DNA from: Panulirus ornatus
Lineage: Eukaryota > Arthropoda > Malacostraca > Decapoda > Palinuridae
Reading direction: 5' to 3'
DNA: 64,000 bases
Assembly (NCBI RefSeq): GCF_036320965.1
Contig: NC_092262.1
Location: 6,129,072-6,193,071 of the forward strand
The first letter of the stretch is position 1; the number at the start of each line of letters is the position of its first letter. The notes beneath the pieces are model-generated. The model was given only the letters and a program-made list of their open reading frames with translations, was not told the origin of the DNA and searched no databases. Shown here piece by piece: positions 36,715 through 48,072 of the stretch. The position numbers were made by a program, and so were the translations under genes.

Positions 36715-39253
36715 CCACGTTCCTCACCTCTATAGTGAAGCACAGACTCCACACGTTCCTCACCTCTATAGTGAAGCACAGAATCCACACGTTCCTCACC
36801 TCTATAGTGAAGCACAGACTCCACACGTTCCTCACCTCTATAGTGAAGCACAGACTCCACACGTTCCTCACCTCTGTAGTGAAGCACAGAATCCACACGT
36901 TCCTCACCTCTGTAGTGAAGCACAGAATCCACACGTTCCTCTATAGTGAAGCACAGACTCCACACGTTCCTCACCTCTGTAGTGAAGCACAGACTCCACA
37001 CGTTCCTCACCTCTGTAGTGAAGCACAGACTCCACACGTTCCTCACCTCTATAGTGAAGCACAGACTCCACACGTTCCTCACCTCTGTAGTGAAGCACAG
37101 AATCCACACGTTCCTCACCTCTGTAGTGAAGCACAGAATCCACACGTTCCTCTATAGTGAAGCACAGACTCCACACGTTCCTCACCTCTGTAGTGAAGCA
37201 CAGACTCCACACGTTCCTCACCTCTGTAGTGAAGCACAGACTCCACACGTTCCTCACCTCTATAGTGAAGCACAGAATCCACACGTTCCTCACCTCTGTA
37301 GTGAAGCACAGACTCCACACGTTCCTCACCTCTGTAGTGAAGCACAGACTCCACACGTTCCTCACCTCTGTAGTGAAGCACAGACTCCACACGTTCCTCA
37401 CCTCTATAGTGAAGCACAGACTCCACACGTTCCTCACCTCTGTAGTGAAGCACAGACTCCACACGTTCCTCACCTCTGTAGTGAAGCACAGACTCCACAC
37501 GTTCCTCACCTCTATAGTGAAGCACAGACTCCACACGTTCCTCACCTCTGTAGTGAAGCACAGACTCCACACGTTCCTCACCTCTGTAGTGAAGCACAGA
37601 CTCCACACGTTCCTCACCTCTGTAGTGAAGCACAGAATCCACACGTTCCTCACCTCTATAGTGAAGCACAGAATCCACACGTTCCTCACCTCTGTAGTGA
37701 AGCACAGAATCCACACGTTCCTCTATAGTGAAGCACAGAATCCACACGTTCCTCACCTCTATAGGGAAGCACAGACTCCACACGTTCCTCACCTCTATAG
37801 TGAAGCACAGAATCCACACGTTCCTCACCTCTGTAGTGAAGCACAGAATCCACACGTTCCTCTATAGTGAAGCACAGACTCCACACGTTCCTCACCTCTA
37901 TAGTGAAGCACAGACTCCACACGTTCCTCACCTCTGTAGTGAAGCACAGACTCCACACGTTCCTCACCTCTATAGTGAAGCACAGAATCCACACGTTCCT
38001 CACCTCTGTAGTGAAGCACAGACTCCACACGTTCCTCACCTCTGTAGTGAAGCACAGACTCCACACGTTCCTCACCTCTGTAGTGAAGCACAGACTCCAC
38101 ACGTTCCTCTATAGTGAAGCACAGACTCCACACGTTCCTCACCTCTATAGTGAAGCACAGACTCCACACGTTTCTCATCTCTATAGTGAAGCACAGAATC
38201 CACACGTTCCTCTATAGTGAAGCACAGACTCCACACGTTTCTCATCTCTATAGTGAAGCACAGACTCCACACGTTCCTCACCTCTAAAGGGAAGCACAGA
38301 CTCCACACGTTCCTCTATAGTGAAGCACAGACTCCACACGTTCCTCTATAGTGAAGCACAGACTCCACACGTTCCTCACCTCTATAGTGAAGCACAGACT
38401 CCACACGTTCCTCACCTCTATAGTGAAGCACAGACTCCATACGTTCCTCACCTCTATAGTGAAGCACAGACTCCACACGTTCCTCACCTCTATAGTGAAG
38501 CACAGACTCCATACGTTCCTCACCTCTATAGGGAAGCACAGACTCCACACGTTCCTCACCTCTATAGTGAAGCACAGACTCCACACGTTCCTCACCTCTG
38601 TAGTGAAGCACAGAATCCACACGTTCCTCACCTCTGTAGTGAAGCACAGACTCCACACGTTCCTCACCTCTGTAGTGAAGCACAGACTCCACACGTTCCT
38701 CTATAGTGAAGCACAGACTCCACACGTTCCTCACCTCTGTAGTGAAGCACAGAATCCACACGTTCCTCACCTCTGTAGTGAAGCACAGACTCCACACGTT
38801 CCTCTATAGTGAAGCACAGACTCCACACGTTCCTCACCTCTATAGTGAAGCACAGAATCCACACGTTCCTCACCTCTATAGTGAAGCACAGAATCCACAC
38901 GTTCCTCACCTCTATAGTGAAGCACAGACTCCACACGTTCCTCTATAGTGAAGCACAGACTCCACACGTTCCTCACCTCTATAGTGAAGCACAGAATCCA
39001 CACGTTCCTCACCTCTATAGGGAAGCACAGACTCCACACGTTCCTCTATAGTGAAGCACAGAATCCACACGTTCCTCACCTCTATAGGGAAGCACAGACT
39101 CCACACGTTCCTCTATAATGAAGCACAGAATCCACACGTTCCTCACCTCTATAGTGAAGCACAGAATCCACACGTTCCTCTATAGTGAAGCACAGACTCC
39201 ACACGTTCCTCACCTCTATAGTGAAGCACAGAATCCACACGTTCCTCACCTCT
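36715..39253 (-). repeat. Splice-site-bearing minisatellite, about 70 units of 36 or 31 bp
   Basis: On + the unit is CCTCTATAGTGAAGCACAGA + CTCCACACGTTCCTCA (36 bp). On the minus strand (the sense of gene A) each 36-bp unit contains ATAGAGGTGAGGAACG, that is the donor of Kazal exon 3 (GAG|GTGAGG). About 14 units are 31 bp and lack exactly GTGAG. Variants are C/A in AGACTCC versus AGAATCC, and CTATAG versus CTGTAG. The array begins inside the exon 3 splice site and fills the intron side. Long frames with 12-residue repeats exist on both strands but are consequences of the 36-bp unit. Confidence 0.95.
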
Positions 39254-39396
39254 ACATTCGCCCATATGAAGGTAGGAGACGCGGGAGTTCCTGCACTTGG
39301 CGTTGTTCAGCTCACACAAATTGTTGTAAGTCTTGTGGTTGTTGGCACACACGGGTTCATTGGAATTGTGACACTGGCGTTGACACACCCCAGGAT
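39250..39396 (-). CDS. Kazal inhibitor gene A, exon 4 (Kazal domain 3, 147-bp type)
   Basis: Kazal domain GVCQRQC, HNSNEPVC, KTYNNLC, NNAKC, HMGEC; six cysteines at standard spacing. Acceptor TCTCCATGCAG, phase 1, 49 codons. The donor is TGTAGAG|GTGAGG (GT at 39249-39248), which is also the first unit of the minisatellite. Predicted P1 is Asn. If a donor one unit further on were used instead, twelve residues (GEERVDSVLHYR) would be added in frame. Other family members end their exon directly with G|GTAAG, so the GAG|GTGAGG form is peculiar to this exon. Confidence 0.9.
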
Positions 39397-40218
39397 CTGC
39401 ATGGAGACGTGAGGGAATATTCAACATTCGTGTGTATAGATATACACCACTGAGAGGGTCCGATTACAAGGGAATTGCCTCTCAGAATATGTAAGAAGCC
39501 AATTAACAATTGAAATCAACATTCTCACGTCGAGGTCAAAGCCCCCTCAAGGAATGTGTCATGAACTATTTAGCTTTGTAACTTGACATCCATTATATAG
39601 GAACAAGACACCAAAAGGATTTGATCACATCTTTTCTTCCAAGGTGAACAGAAGTAACGAGTGACTTATTTTTGGCGTGAAATTGGGTCATTTTCCAAAA
39701 ACCGGGACTTTTTTCCCTACGTGATAAGCATTGCCAGACTACAGAGGGAAGGCACGATGATTAAATCGAGTGGAACCAGAAGATGATATGGGTTGTTGAT
39801 GGCAGATTTGGAGGCGCAACGGCTACAGTGTTGGCTGATGCTGCCAGACACTGGGAGGAGAGGGTTGTATGTGACGTGCTGTACCCCAGGAATAAGACGA
39901 GGGAAGGCATGAAGACGTGTGCCTCACCTTATGTGGCTGTGGGGTGTGTAGGCAACATTAGCAGAACAGCCACACCTTAAGGAAAGATCAGGTGTGCCAG
40001 AGTGTAGGGAGCCAGGTTTGTGGCTAGGAGGCAGTATACACACCCTTGAAGAGGGACAGGTGTGTGTGTGTGTGTGTAGCTGGGAGTAACTACATTGGAA
40101 TTCCAGTGATGAGTAGCATTTCCGTGGGCATCATCCCCCTCGGCGACAGCCTCCACCACAGGAGTTCCCCTTTGTGCCCTCCCGGCGTCAGCGACATCAT
40201 AGGAAAGTGTTTACTCAC

Positions 40219-40353
40219 CACATTTGCCCTGCTTGAGGGTTGGATCGTTGCAGATGGCCGCATGTAACCAGCAATCGTTTGTGTACGTGTTACCCTTTTC
40301 ATCACACACTGGCTTCCAGCGAATGGGACACTTTTCCTTACATCGTGTCGTAT
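40219..40353 (-). CDS. Kazal inhibitor gene A, exon 3 (Kazal domain 2, 135-bp type)
   Basis: Kazal domain TTRCKEKC, PIRWKPVC, GNTYTNDC, AAIC, QGKC, with six cysteines. Acceptor TCTTTACAG, donor G|GTGAGT, phase 1 at both ends, 45 codons. Predicted P1 is Ile. It shares PI-W-PVCD, the NDC-LH-AIC core and the shorter Cys5-Cys6 loop with the domain at 32206-32340, which separates this 135-bp type from the 147-bp type. Confidence 0.9.
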
Positions 40354-40487
40354 CTGTAAAGACCGCGTGTGACTTGAGAACATTCATCATACCTCACACT
40401 TGCTAAGGTCATACATATATGGACTCGTAGGAGTATATGTATAGATGGGATTATTAATACATATACACAAGATTCATATCAGCAATA

Positions 40488-40625
40488 GTCATGCAGAACC
40501 ACTATTCCTATTATAGGGATCCCTCTACATCTTCGAGGTTTTGCTCTACGCCTGAGCAGGGTAAGGTGTGCTTCTTTAGAATGGGTAATTCCTCTTTGTC
40601 GTCTGCAGGCGAAGTCCAGGAACAC
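40488..40625 (+). repeat. Interspersed repeat (CCAGGACCC family), diverged copy
   Basis: ATGCAGAACCACTATTCCTA, CATCTTCGAGGTTTTGCTCT, GAGCAGGGTAAGGTGTGCTT; parallels 35875-36030. Intronic. Confidence 0.5.
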
Positions 40626-40827
40626 CCATACAGACACTGAATACATTGTATACAATATATACAGTATTTTACACACACATACGAAACGGTGGTCAAAATG
40701 CAGCATTGCAAAGCATATGGGCAAGAATTAACGCAATCACTTGTTCGTGGAACAGTATTATATGGAAAAGTTAATAGTGTTCATAGTAAAAAGTCTTATT
40801 GAACTACTGAAACCACGTTTCTCTTAC

Positions 40828-40974
40828 TTAGACATTCGCCCAGGTGACTGTAAGTGATAGACGGCTTGTCGCATTTGGCGTTTTTCAAATAACAGATGTT
40901 AAGGTAGGTTTGGCCGTCGCTACCACATACGGGATCAGACTTCTTGTAACAGGAAGTCTTACATTCGCTGGCCA
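40828..40974 (-). CDS. Kazal inhibitor gene A, exon 2 (Kazal domain 1, 147-bp type)
   Basis: First inhibitor domain of gene A: SECKTSC, YKKSDPVC, GSDGQTYLNIC, KNAKC, HLGEC, six cysteines at standard spacing. Acceptor CTCCTTCCAG, donor CTAA|GTAAGA: one extra codon (Leu) follows Cys6 and then the split codon, so phase 1 is kept; 49 codons. Predicted P1 is Lys, suited to trypsin-like targets. The junction with the signal exon makes a Val codon. Confidence 0.9.
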
Positions 40975-41223
40975 CTGGAAGGAGACATAAGAACAATACC
41001 CAACATTACAGTCAAGAGTTGACCCACTTGAAAGGGGGTTGGATTTAAGGGAAATCTGCCTCGTCGTAGAAAGAATGATTAGCCATTTGTCAATAAAACT
41101 GGCAAGCTTTCGTGAAGGTAGGTTACTGAAGAGATTTAAATCAAGAATTGCTCTAGGAATTGTAATGAACCATTTACTCATATAATTGACTTTTATATCA
41201 ATCCAAACTACCAGAAGGACTTG

Positions 41224-41227
<4 letters not shown>

Positions 41228-41292
<65 letters not shown>

Positions 41293-41403
41293 CAAACTAT
41301 TCGCCATTTCCCGCGTTAGCAAGGTAGCGTTAAGAACAGAGGACTGGGCCTCTGAGGGAATATCCTTACCTGACCCCCTTCTCTGTTCCTTCTTTTGGAA
41401 AAT

Positions 41404-41476
<73 letters not shown>

Positions 41477-41707
41477 TTCTTTCATACTATTCGCCTTTTC
41501 CCGCATCAGCGAGGTAGCGTTAAGAACAGAGGACTAGGCCTCTGAGGAAACATCCTCATCCAGCCCCCTTCTCTGTTCCTTCCTTTGGGAAAAAAAAAAA
41601 AAAAAAAGCGAGGGGAGGATTTCCAGCCCCACGCTCCCTTCCCTTTTAGTCGCCTTTTACGACATGCATGGAATACGTGGGAAGTATTCTTTCTCCCCTA
41701 TCCCAGG

Positions 41708-41771
<64 letters not shown>
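41228..41771 (-). mobile_element. Two family-2 retroposon copies separated by TA arrays
   Basis: Order on +: TA array (41228-41285); partial family-2 copy in minus orientation (41294-41405, ATTCGCCATTTCCCGCGTTA to TTCTTTTGGAAAATTAA); TA array (41407-41474); second, nearly full copy (41485-41708, ATTCGCCTTTTCCCGCATCA to CTCCCCTATCCCAGGGA); TA array (41709-41771). All lie in intron 1 of gene A. Confidence 0.8.
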
Positions 41772-41775
<4 letters not shown>

Positions 41776-42060
41776 CAAATGAATAAAACGAGTGTGTGAG
41801 TAATTTTGGGCATTGCTTTGATTTGGCTGTTGTGTGTGATTAGAAGCGTCATAACGCGAGACTATAACACTGAGTTAATATGACAGATCTGGAGGCAGTA
41901 CAAGACTACAGTGTGTTGGAGGAAATTACCAGACGCTGGTGAGGGGATTGCCTGACGTAGTGCACACGCCAGGACCAACGTGTGGGGTGAGGCAAACACT
42001 CGTGTTATGCCCCTTGGGAAATGTCGGATGTGTGGCAGGGTGTAGGGTTGACGCACATAC

Positions 42061-42146
42061 CTTCCGTAGAGACGGTTGTAGCTCCCAGGAGCAGCGAGAG
42101 CAACAAGGGCGTGACGTGCATCCTTCGTATCCTTCGCTCCAGACAC
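42061..42146 (-). CDS. Kazal inhibitor gene A, exon 1 (signal peptide)
   Basis: Begins after the acceptor TTTCCTGCAG, with a 25-base untranslated lead. ATG at 42121-42119 opens MHVTPLLLSLLLGATTVSTE, a short classical signal peptide. After 20 codons plus one base comes the donor G|GTATGT, phase 1, which fits the two-base start of Kazal exon 2 (40974). Together with six Kazal domains this predicts a secreted protein of at least 302 residues. An untranslated first exon must lie upstream; a candidate promoter is at 43485-43550. Confidence 0.8.
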
Positions 42147-42179
42147 CTGCAGGAAACACAAGGTGAAACTAGTGGCCTC

Positions 42180-42180
<1 letters not shown>

Positions 42181-42229
<49 letters not shown>
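42181..42229. repeat. AC microsatellite
   Basis: About 24 AC repeats, 35 bp upstream of the acceptor of the gene A signal exon, in the preceding intron. Confidence 0.95.
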
Positions 42230-42369
42230 GCTACATTCGTAGGGCAGGGAAGTTCCCCTAATGCATCCTACGACACGGATGAAAATCCTGCGCATGACGA
42301 TGTGCAGAAGACAGTAAGTAACGCCTTCGCCGCTCTGCAACACGGCTGTGCCAATGTACAGCGTAACTC

Positions 42370-42431
42370 ATACAAATCTCCAACATCGAACCCGGGACCC
42401 CTGCGTAGCAGGCGGGAGCATTACTGCCTAG

Positions 42432-42490
<59 letters not shown>
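42370..42490 (-). mobile_element. tRNA-like SINE head with TA array
   Basis: On the minus strand AGGCAGTAATGCTCCCGCCT (A-box-like) and GGTCCCGGGTTCGATG (B-box-like) are spaced as in a tRNA, next to a TA array at 42434-42490. It does not fold as a clean tRNA by eye, so it is taken as SINE-derived. Confidence 0.5.
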
Positions 42491-42518
<28 letters not shown>

Positions 42519-43235
42519 TAGTCGATGATGGAGAGCCTGTACCAGAATTCTCTCATCGCAAACCCTGTGGCAAGGTATTGGGACACATCCTGCAAAAGCA
42601 CACCGTCAAGTATGAGACGTAAGAAAATGTTTGAGCCTTGGGACATAGGTTTCAAAAAAAAAAAAAAAAAATGTACGTGTCTGTCTCGTTCACTCTGAAG
42701 CCGTGTGCCAGTTCCTAAGACTGCTGCCGTATGAACATCTGTCTTGCCTGAGGTGAAATACATGAAATAACATCACTTACTCACACTCCCTCATCCTCGT
42801 TCTCTTCAGTTCCCATTGAAGTCACTTTTCCATTGGTTGCTTCAGTATGATCAAACTATCTCACATATTAACATATACATTACGATTTAGTCATATCCAT
42901 TACCATATACATTACAATTTAGTCATATCCTAGAACCCTTGTCTTCCATTACCGTCAGCATTTGGTTGTTCGACACATTACTTGAACATCCAGTACGTTG
43001 TGGTCGAATATATTGCACAGTAATACACTAGTCATACATAGGCAAGATGGCCATGTATGGCGACCTGGATCGGACTAGGCTGTGTAGCCATTTATAGACA
43101 CTTTGATCGAACTAGGCTACCAGGCTATATGTGGCCAGCGACGTCGAACAAAGGCTGTTTTTGGGCAGCGTCTTGTATACATGTTCCTTGTCTTTACTCG
43201 TCTGTAAACACATGCGCACACATCAGCCCAAGCCA

Positions 43236-43400
43236 GGTAGTACCCATTTATCAACCAACCGCGAGGGGAACAGGATGAACCTCCTACCGCGTCGAGAACT
43301 CGAACCCATGCGGGGCCGACCCCCGTGTTGACTCATGGTTCGTAGCGTTATGATACACCACCACGGCAACCCGTATGTACTGCCGACAACGTAGGTGTCG
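43236..43400 (-). mobile_element. tRNA-derived SINE
   Basis: The minus strand reads GGTTGCCGTGGTGGTGTATC (A-box region), then CATGGGTTCGAGTTCTCGAC (B-box), then a body with TTCATCCTGTTCCCCTCGCG and GGTTGGTTGATAAATGGGTA, as in the SINEs at 33995 and 45340. Confidence 0.7.
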
Positions 43401-43434
43401 GAGGTCTTATATACGGCCACACTGGACGACTGCC

Positions 43435-43550
43435 CACCTGAATAACGAAGTGAGAGCCGCGCGCGGAGCGAACTCTTGTGTCACGCCGCTGGAACTTATC
43501 TGGCGCCTTTCGTGCGCCACGCGAAATATATATATCCATCGTTGACGTCA
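43435..43550 (-). promoter_or_regulatory. Candidate promoter and untranslated first exon of gene A
   Basis: On the minus strand a perfect palindromic CRE, TGACGTCA (43543-43550), is followed by a TATA-like run (ATATATATATTT, about 43522-43534) and then a GC-rich, CpG-rich stretch ending CTTCGTTATTCAG|GTGGGC (donor at about 43438). This would make an untranslated exon of about 60 bases spliced to 42146. It is the only such arrangement seen upstream of the gene. It is inference only; no transcript evidence is available. Confidence 0.35.
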
Positions 43551-43611
43551 CCCTAGACGTGTTGACAGCTTTGCGTCTCGAGAAGCAACCTGAGACTTAA
43601 TGCAGAATGTC

Positions 43612-43615
<4 letters not shown>

Positions 43616-43689
<74 letters not shown>

Positions 43690-43890
43690 TTTTTATTATA
43701 CTATGTCGCTGTCTTCCGCGTTAGCGAGGTAGCGCAAGGAAAGAGACGAAAGAATGGCCCAACCCACCCACATACACATGTATTTACCTACACGTCCACA
43801 CACGCACATATACATACCTATCCATCTCAACGTATACATATATATATATACACACACAGACATATACATATATACACATGCACATGATTC
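43616..43890 (-). mobile_element. TA array plus family-1 repeat
   Basis: TA array 43616-43684, then ATGTCGCTGTCTTCCGCGTT, AGCGAGGTAGCGCAAGGAAA, GAATGGCCCAACCCACCCAC and alternating CA/TA sequence. Same layout as 28780-29063. Confidence 0.8.
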
Positions 43891-44513
43891 ATACTGTCTG
43901 CCCTTATTCATTCCAGTCGCTCGAAATTATTGCAAAGAAAGACAACCTAAATGATATTTGGGTTAGGTGTTTGTCCAACTGAATGATCGTGTTTATGCTC
44001 TGGGTTCCGGGTATTATGGCGAATATTTAATGTACATTAATTTTTACCTGAGACATGAAACATTTCCACAAGGTGGAGGAATCCGCTCAAGTAATTGGTT
44101 CGTGGCAGGAGAGGAAAGGCCGTGGTACCATATCCACCAGTAACTCAACTAATCACCTTTGTGTAACCTGGGCTATGGCAGTGGGGTCATTGTACCATAC
44201 CAGCAATGATCCACAGGTCACCTGTATCTGACCTGGGTCATGGCAGCAAACGGAGTGTGAGGATACATTTTTTTGAATACCCGTTTCAGAACACAAGAAG
44301 CCTTGACCTCTTGTTTTCTGTTTGGTACGACATATGAAGTGGTCATATATGGATGACAAAAAAAAAAAAAAGATATGATCACATATTATGCAGTTTTAAG
44401 CAGAGAACTTTAGGAGTTTAACTTCTAACGAGATCCGAGTGGATGAGAAGCCTAGTGTCGGCGTTCGCTACAGCCCCCACATGCAACCTTACGCAATCGT
44501 GTCCACACGAGGC

Positions 44514-44845
44514 TGGTCTTTCCTTTTCCTCTGCCTTATTTTTCTTGGGTATTGTCCTTCCTTTGCCTTATTTTTCCTTGTTATTCTCCTTCCTCTGCCT
44601 TATTTTTCTTGGGTATTGTCCTTTCTGTGTCTTATTTTCCCTTGTTATTGTCCTTCCTTTTCCTCTGACTTAATTTTCTTTGGTATTGTCCTTCCTTTGC
44701 CTTATTTTCCCATATTATTGTCCTTCCTTTTCCTCTGCCTTAATTTAATCAGCCTTATTGTCCATACTTTTCCTCTGCCTTATTTTTCTTCTGATAATGT
44801 CCTTCCTTTTCCCCTGCCTTCTTTTTCTTTGTTATTGTATGTGAC
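44514..44845. repeat. Degenerate pyrimidine-rich tandem repeat, about 38-bp unit
   Basis: About eight units of CCTCTGCCTTATTTTTCTTG + GTATTGTCCTTCCTTTT with length variation. Confidence 0.85.
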
Positions 44846-45339
44846 TCTAGGTCATAGGGAGAACCACAAGTGACATGATGACCTCCTCGCTAGGTTGTCA
44901 CAACTATGCCTGTGATGTTTGGTTTAAGCTCACCCCCTGCAACATCTTCCCGTCCAACACTTACACACAAGTATATTAAACATTGTTAAGTTCTTTAAAT
45001 GTATGTACCAGACAGCTAAACCATGAAATTTCGTGTTGAAAGATTGGCTCTGTCGTATGAGACACGCTCAATGTTTAGTAAGAAATGACAGGACTGTATT
45101 TTTCCTGTTCTCACGTGTGTTTTGAATCACGAGAGAACCTATTTATTGTACCATGTAAGGTTATGTGAACAACTAAGCGTGTTTAGTCCGGGAGAGCAAC
45201 TGTTTTGACGTTCGATTTTCCGTTGTGTTTGACGGTCAGGAAATCTCACGGTCGGTTTACTAGATTAGTGGTGTATCCAAGCTATGGGGCTTCTATTTGT
45301 GTGTCACTGGGAGAGACTTTTACACCCGTGTTGTCCCTG
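44846..45339. other. Unannotated
   Basis: No exon or repeat recognised. Confidence 0.45.
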
Positions 45340-45458
45340 TCTCTTAATCTTGTATGTAGGTTCGAATCCTGGTTGCGGCTGTCGGTCCACAGTCCACCCA
45401 GCTGTTCATCCACTCCTAGAGGTTGGTCGATAAAATGGATACCCTGGCTCAGGCTAGG

Positions 45459-45500
<42 letters not shown>
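45340..45500 (+). mobile_element. tRNA-derived SINE ending in a GT microsatellite
   Basis: B-box AGGTTCGAATCCTGGTTGCG, then CTGTCGGTCCACAGTCCACC, CCAGCTGTTCATCCACTCCT and GTTGGTCGATAAAATGG; a GT array follows (about 45468-45500). It is the inverse counterpart of the element at 33995-34165. Confidence 0.75.
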
Positions 45501-45502
<2 letters not shown>

Positions 45503-46508
45503 ATGAGATGGCCTTGATTAAGGCCTCAGCTGGCTGTGCCGTCTCAGCTGACATAGAAAAGTGTTGGTTTATAAAACATCTTGATTCGTAGAGGAAAAAA
45601 AATGAATATTTGAAAAATTGCGTTGTTCTGATGTGCGCGCATGACGTGTTGATAAATTCAGAGCTTAGTATAATTGGTATCCCAGACTTAAAGTTGATTA
45701 ACTGTGTTTGCCACTTCCCAGACCTCGATATATGCATCACATTCCAGTACACTCGCTCAGAGTAAGCTTAGATTAGAATTTTTAGCCTACTACAATCATC
45801 TACATTTCTACCATGTAGGTACGTGTTAATGTGATGCACCCGAGCCTACAATTGGGTATATATTGATAAAAGAACATCTTGAATTTGGTCGCGGGCTGGC
45901 TGGCTTGTCTGCGACTCGGAACAAGAATCCAAATGACTGCTAAGGCTAAGACGTGAACGTACTTGAACGCACTATCATACCCCCATGATAATGATGGCAT
46001 GATCTTTGACTTATGAATCATATTGTTAGGCTGAAGCGGTGAATACCTACAGGAATTTACTGCCATCTTGTTGTTATGATTCTGAAGATGGTTGTCGTCT
46101 TGCAGTATGAAATCAAACACTTCAAAATATTAACCAAGGAACTAAATCTTTGGACACGTGGACTACATATTGTAACGTGTTATTGATTTAATAAAAAAGA
46201 AGATGGTTGATATACGTAAATTTAACGCAACCCACATCCTCGTTAATTTAGCTACTTCATAAGTGCTTGTGTTTATCGTGTTGTTGTTTCTTGTGGCCTT
46301 GTCACGTCGGAGGACAAATTAAGAGGGATTAGGATAATACAATTACTGACAGTAGAAATCTAATTAGTTTAATAGACACTTTGTTGTACTCATGACAACT
46401 GAATAGAACTCATGGCAATTAACAGAGCAATGTTTCCAATAAATTATTATGGTCCCAGCCTCAATCACTCGTCATTTGAGACCAATTCGATTTTTTTTTT
46501 CTACGCCT

Positions 46509-46514
46509 TTTATT
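46509..46514 (-). terminator. Possible polyadenylation signal of gene B
   Basis: AATAAA on the minus strand (TTTATT on +), about 460 bp after the gene B stop codon. It was the nearest one noticed; unconfirmed. Confidence 0.3.
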
Positions 46515-46970
46515 TACTGAAAGAAAATGGCCTTTTTGAATTGATAGTTAAAGAGTGCGAAGAATACGAGGATAAACAACTTGACTATGAATACCAGACG
46601 CGTAAAATTGAGTGACTTTGATTCATCAGAGATTTTGATTAGTATCCTGTTCACTAAAGACATTACTTCTGTTGTACATTACCGTAGACCCCTCTTACTT
46701 TTAAACAGATTTTTTTTTTTATGAATATCTGTATTGATAAATCTTGCCAAAATTATGCACCTTTGAGCAAATCTTATGTGCCAAAGGCGTGTTCTGCTTC
46801 AGCATAACCCTCTGCGTGTCGGAATCTGCTTCACGCACGCTCTGTACCATTAATCTTTGAAAATGAAATAGTGTTCATTTTACCACTGAATAAAAATGAA
46901 CGAAACTTGTGCGTATACAGATGGAGAACGTGCTGTGTACAGTCCATGTTACTATCACCGTGTCACCTTT

Positions 46971-47146
46971 TTACCATGGTGTGGTCGTTTCGTCTGACTT
47001 GCATCGCCCCATATGCAGCAGTTCGATGTCTGGGAACCTACAGGTAACACTTGCCAGGCAGCCTGTGTTGCTGAAGGTTACCTCGTTCGTTCCGCACACT
47101 GGGTCATACTCGGGATCACACACATTCGGACACTCACCGTAGCTGC
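46971..47146 (-). CDS. Kazal inhibitor gene B, last exon (Kazal domain 2)
   Basis: Kazal domain YGECPNVC, DPEYDPVC, VTFSNTGC, SVTC, HMGRC followed by the tail KSDETTTPW and the stop TAA (46971-46973). Acceptor CCCTATTTCAG, phase 1; the split codon makes Gly with the previous exon. Six cysteines; the Cys3-Cys4 loop is 11 residues instead of 10. The residue at P1 is Pro, which is unfavourable for a canonical serine proteinase inhibitor, so this domain may have another role (inference). Confidence 0.85.
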
Positions 47147-47922
47147 CTGAAATAGGGGTAAAGATAGACTTGTGTGTACGTTGTTATGTTGACGCATATG
47201 GGACGAATTCTGGATGATAAACTTTAACTTCAGTACATACATGTGTTGTGCACTGTATCACTTAAATATAGCTACTGATGATATAGCCCGAGTGTTCCAT
47301 TATTGTGTTAGGTATGTACTTTTTTGTTTTTGTTTTTAGTGAGGCATTCTCCTAACATTACGTTGCCGATTGTGTAGTAGTGTTGTCTGATGAAAATGTA
47401 TCTTAGTGCTAGGAGGAGCGGGTTAATGCATTACCGGTACTTTGTATAGAACTAGCTTAGGTTATATTGATGAGTTTGTCATTTATAACCCATGAAAGAG
47501 AAGGACTTGCGAACAGCAGTATCTGTACGGTCAATATAGATGGTTGTTGTCGTAGATGCGTTATGCAATTATGGTAACGTGATTAACATTGGGAATGCGT
47601 GATAACGAATGTGTTGTAACAGAAAAGAGAAACATTGGTGGCTGCTGTTGTGGTTTTCAACATAGACATATGTTTGTTTGGGGGGAAATTACTGATTATT
47701 TTAGTTTTATTGCCTTATTTCTAAAAAGATCTTTTTTTTTTTCTAAGTTTGCAGCGATACACAGTGTATTATACACACAGATAACATTTTAATCCTCAAG
47801 GAAGTAACATTTGTTGAAATGTACGTGTTAGCATAGATCTTCAAGGCCAGTTAGCCTATCGAACACATTGCGTTGATCATTTCGTGTTCCGGGACCACTG
47901 TATAACTACTAATCAAGCTTAC

Positions 47923-48072
47923 CACATTCCCCGTCGCTCAACTTCGTGATGGAGGCATCCATACACCTGGCATTGTTAAGCTCACAGTCGTTGCTATACG
48001 TATTGCCGTCACTACCACACACGGGAGAGTATTGTTCGTCGCAAGTGGTTGGACACTCCACTAGCCTCGTAC
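47923..48072 (-). CDS. Kazal inhibitor gene B, Kazal domain 1 exon
   Basis: Kazal domain LVECPTTC, DEQYSPVC, GSDGNTYSNDC, NNARC, SDGEC; six cysteines, standard spacing, 50 codons, phase 1 at both ends. Acceptor CCCCGACAG, donor G|GTAAGC. Predicted P1 is Glu. Spliced to the signal exon at 48926 it recreates a Cys codon (T + GT) at the junction, giving EDGKCTRLVEC. Signal exon, this exon and the last exon together make 456 coding bases, a protein of 151 residues. Confidence 0.85.

Noticed and set aside
36715..39253. CRISPR-like array
   Set aside because: Units are contiguous with no unique spacers, and the context is a eukaryotic intron.
36390..39453. Many long frames with 12-residue repeats (HTFLTSIVKHRL, EERVESVLHYRG) on both strands
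   Set aside because: The 36-bp unit is a multiple of three and stop-free in several frames; frames switch at each 31-bp unit and no gene structure supports them, apart from a possible short extension of Kazal exon 3.
42370..42430. tRNA gene
   Set aside because: A and B box-like segments are present but no clean cloverleaf could be drawn; better explained as a SINE head.
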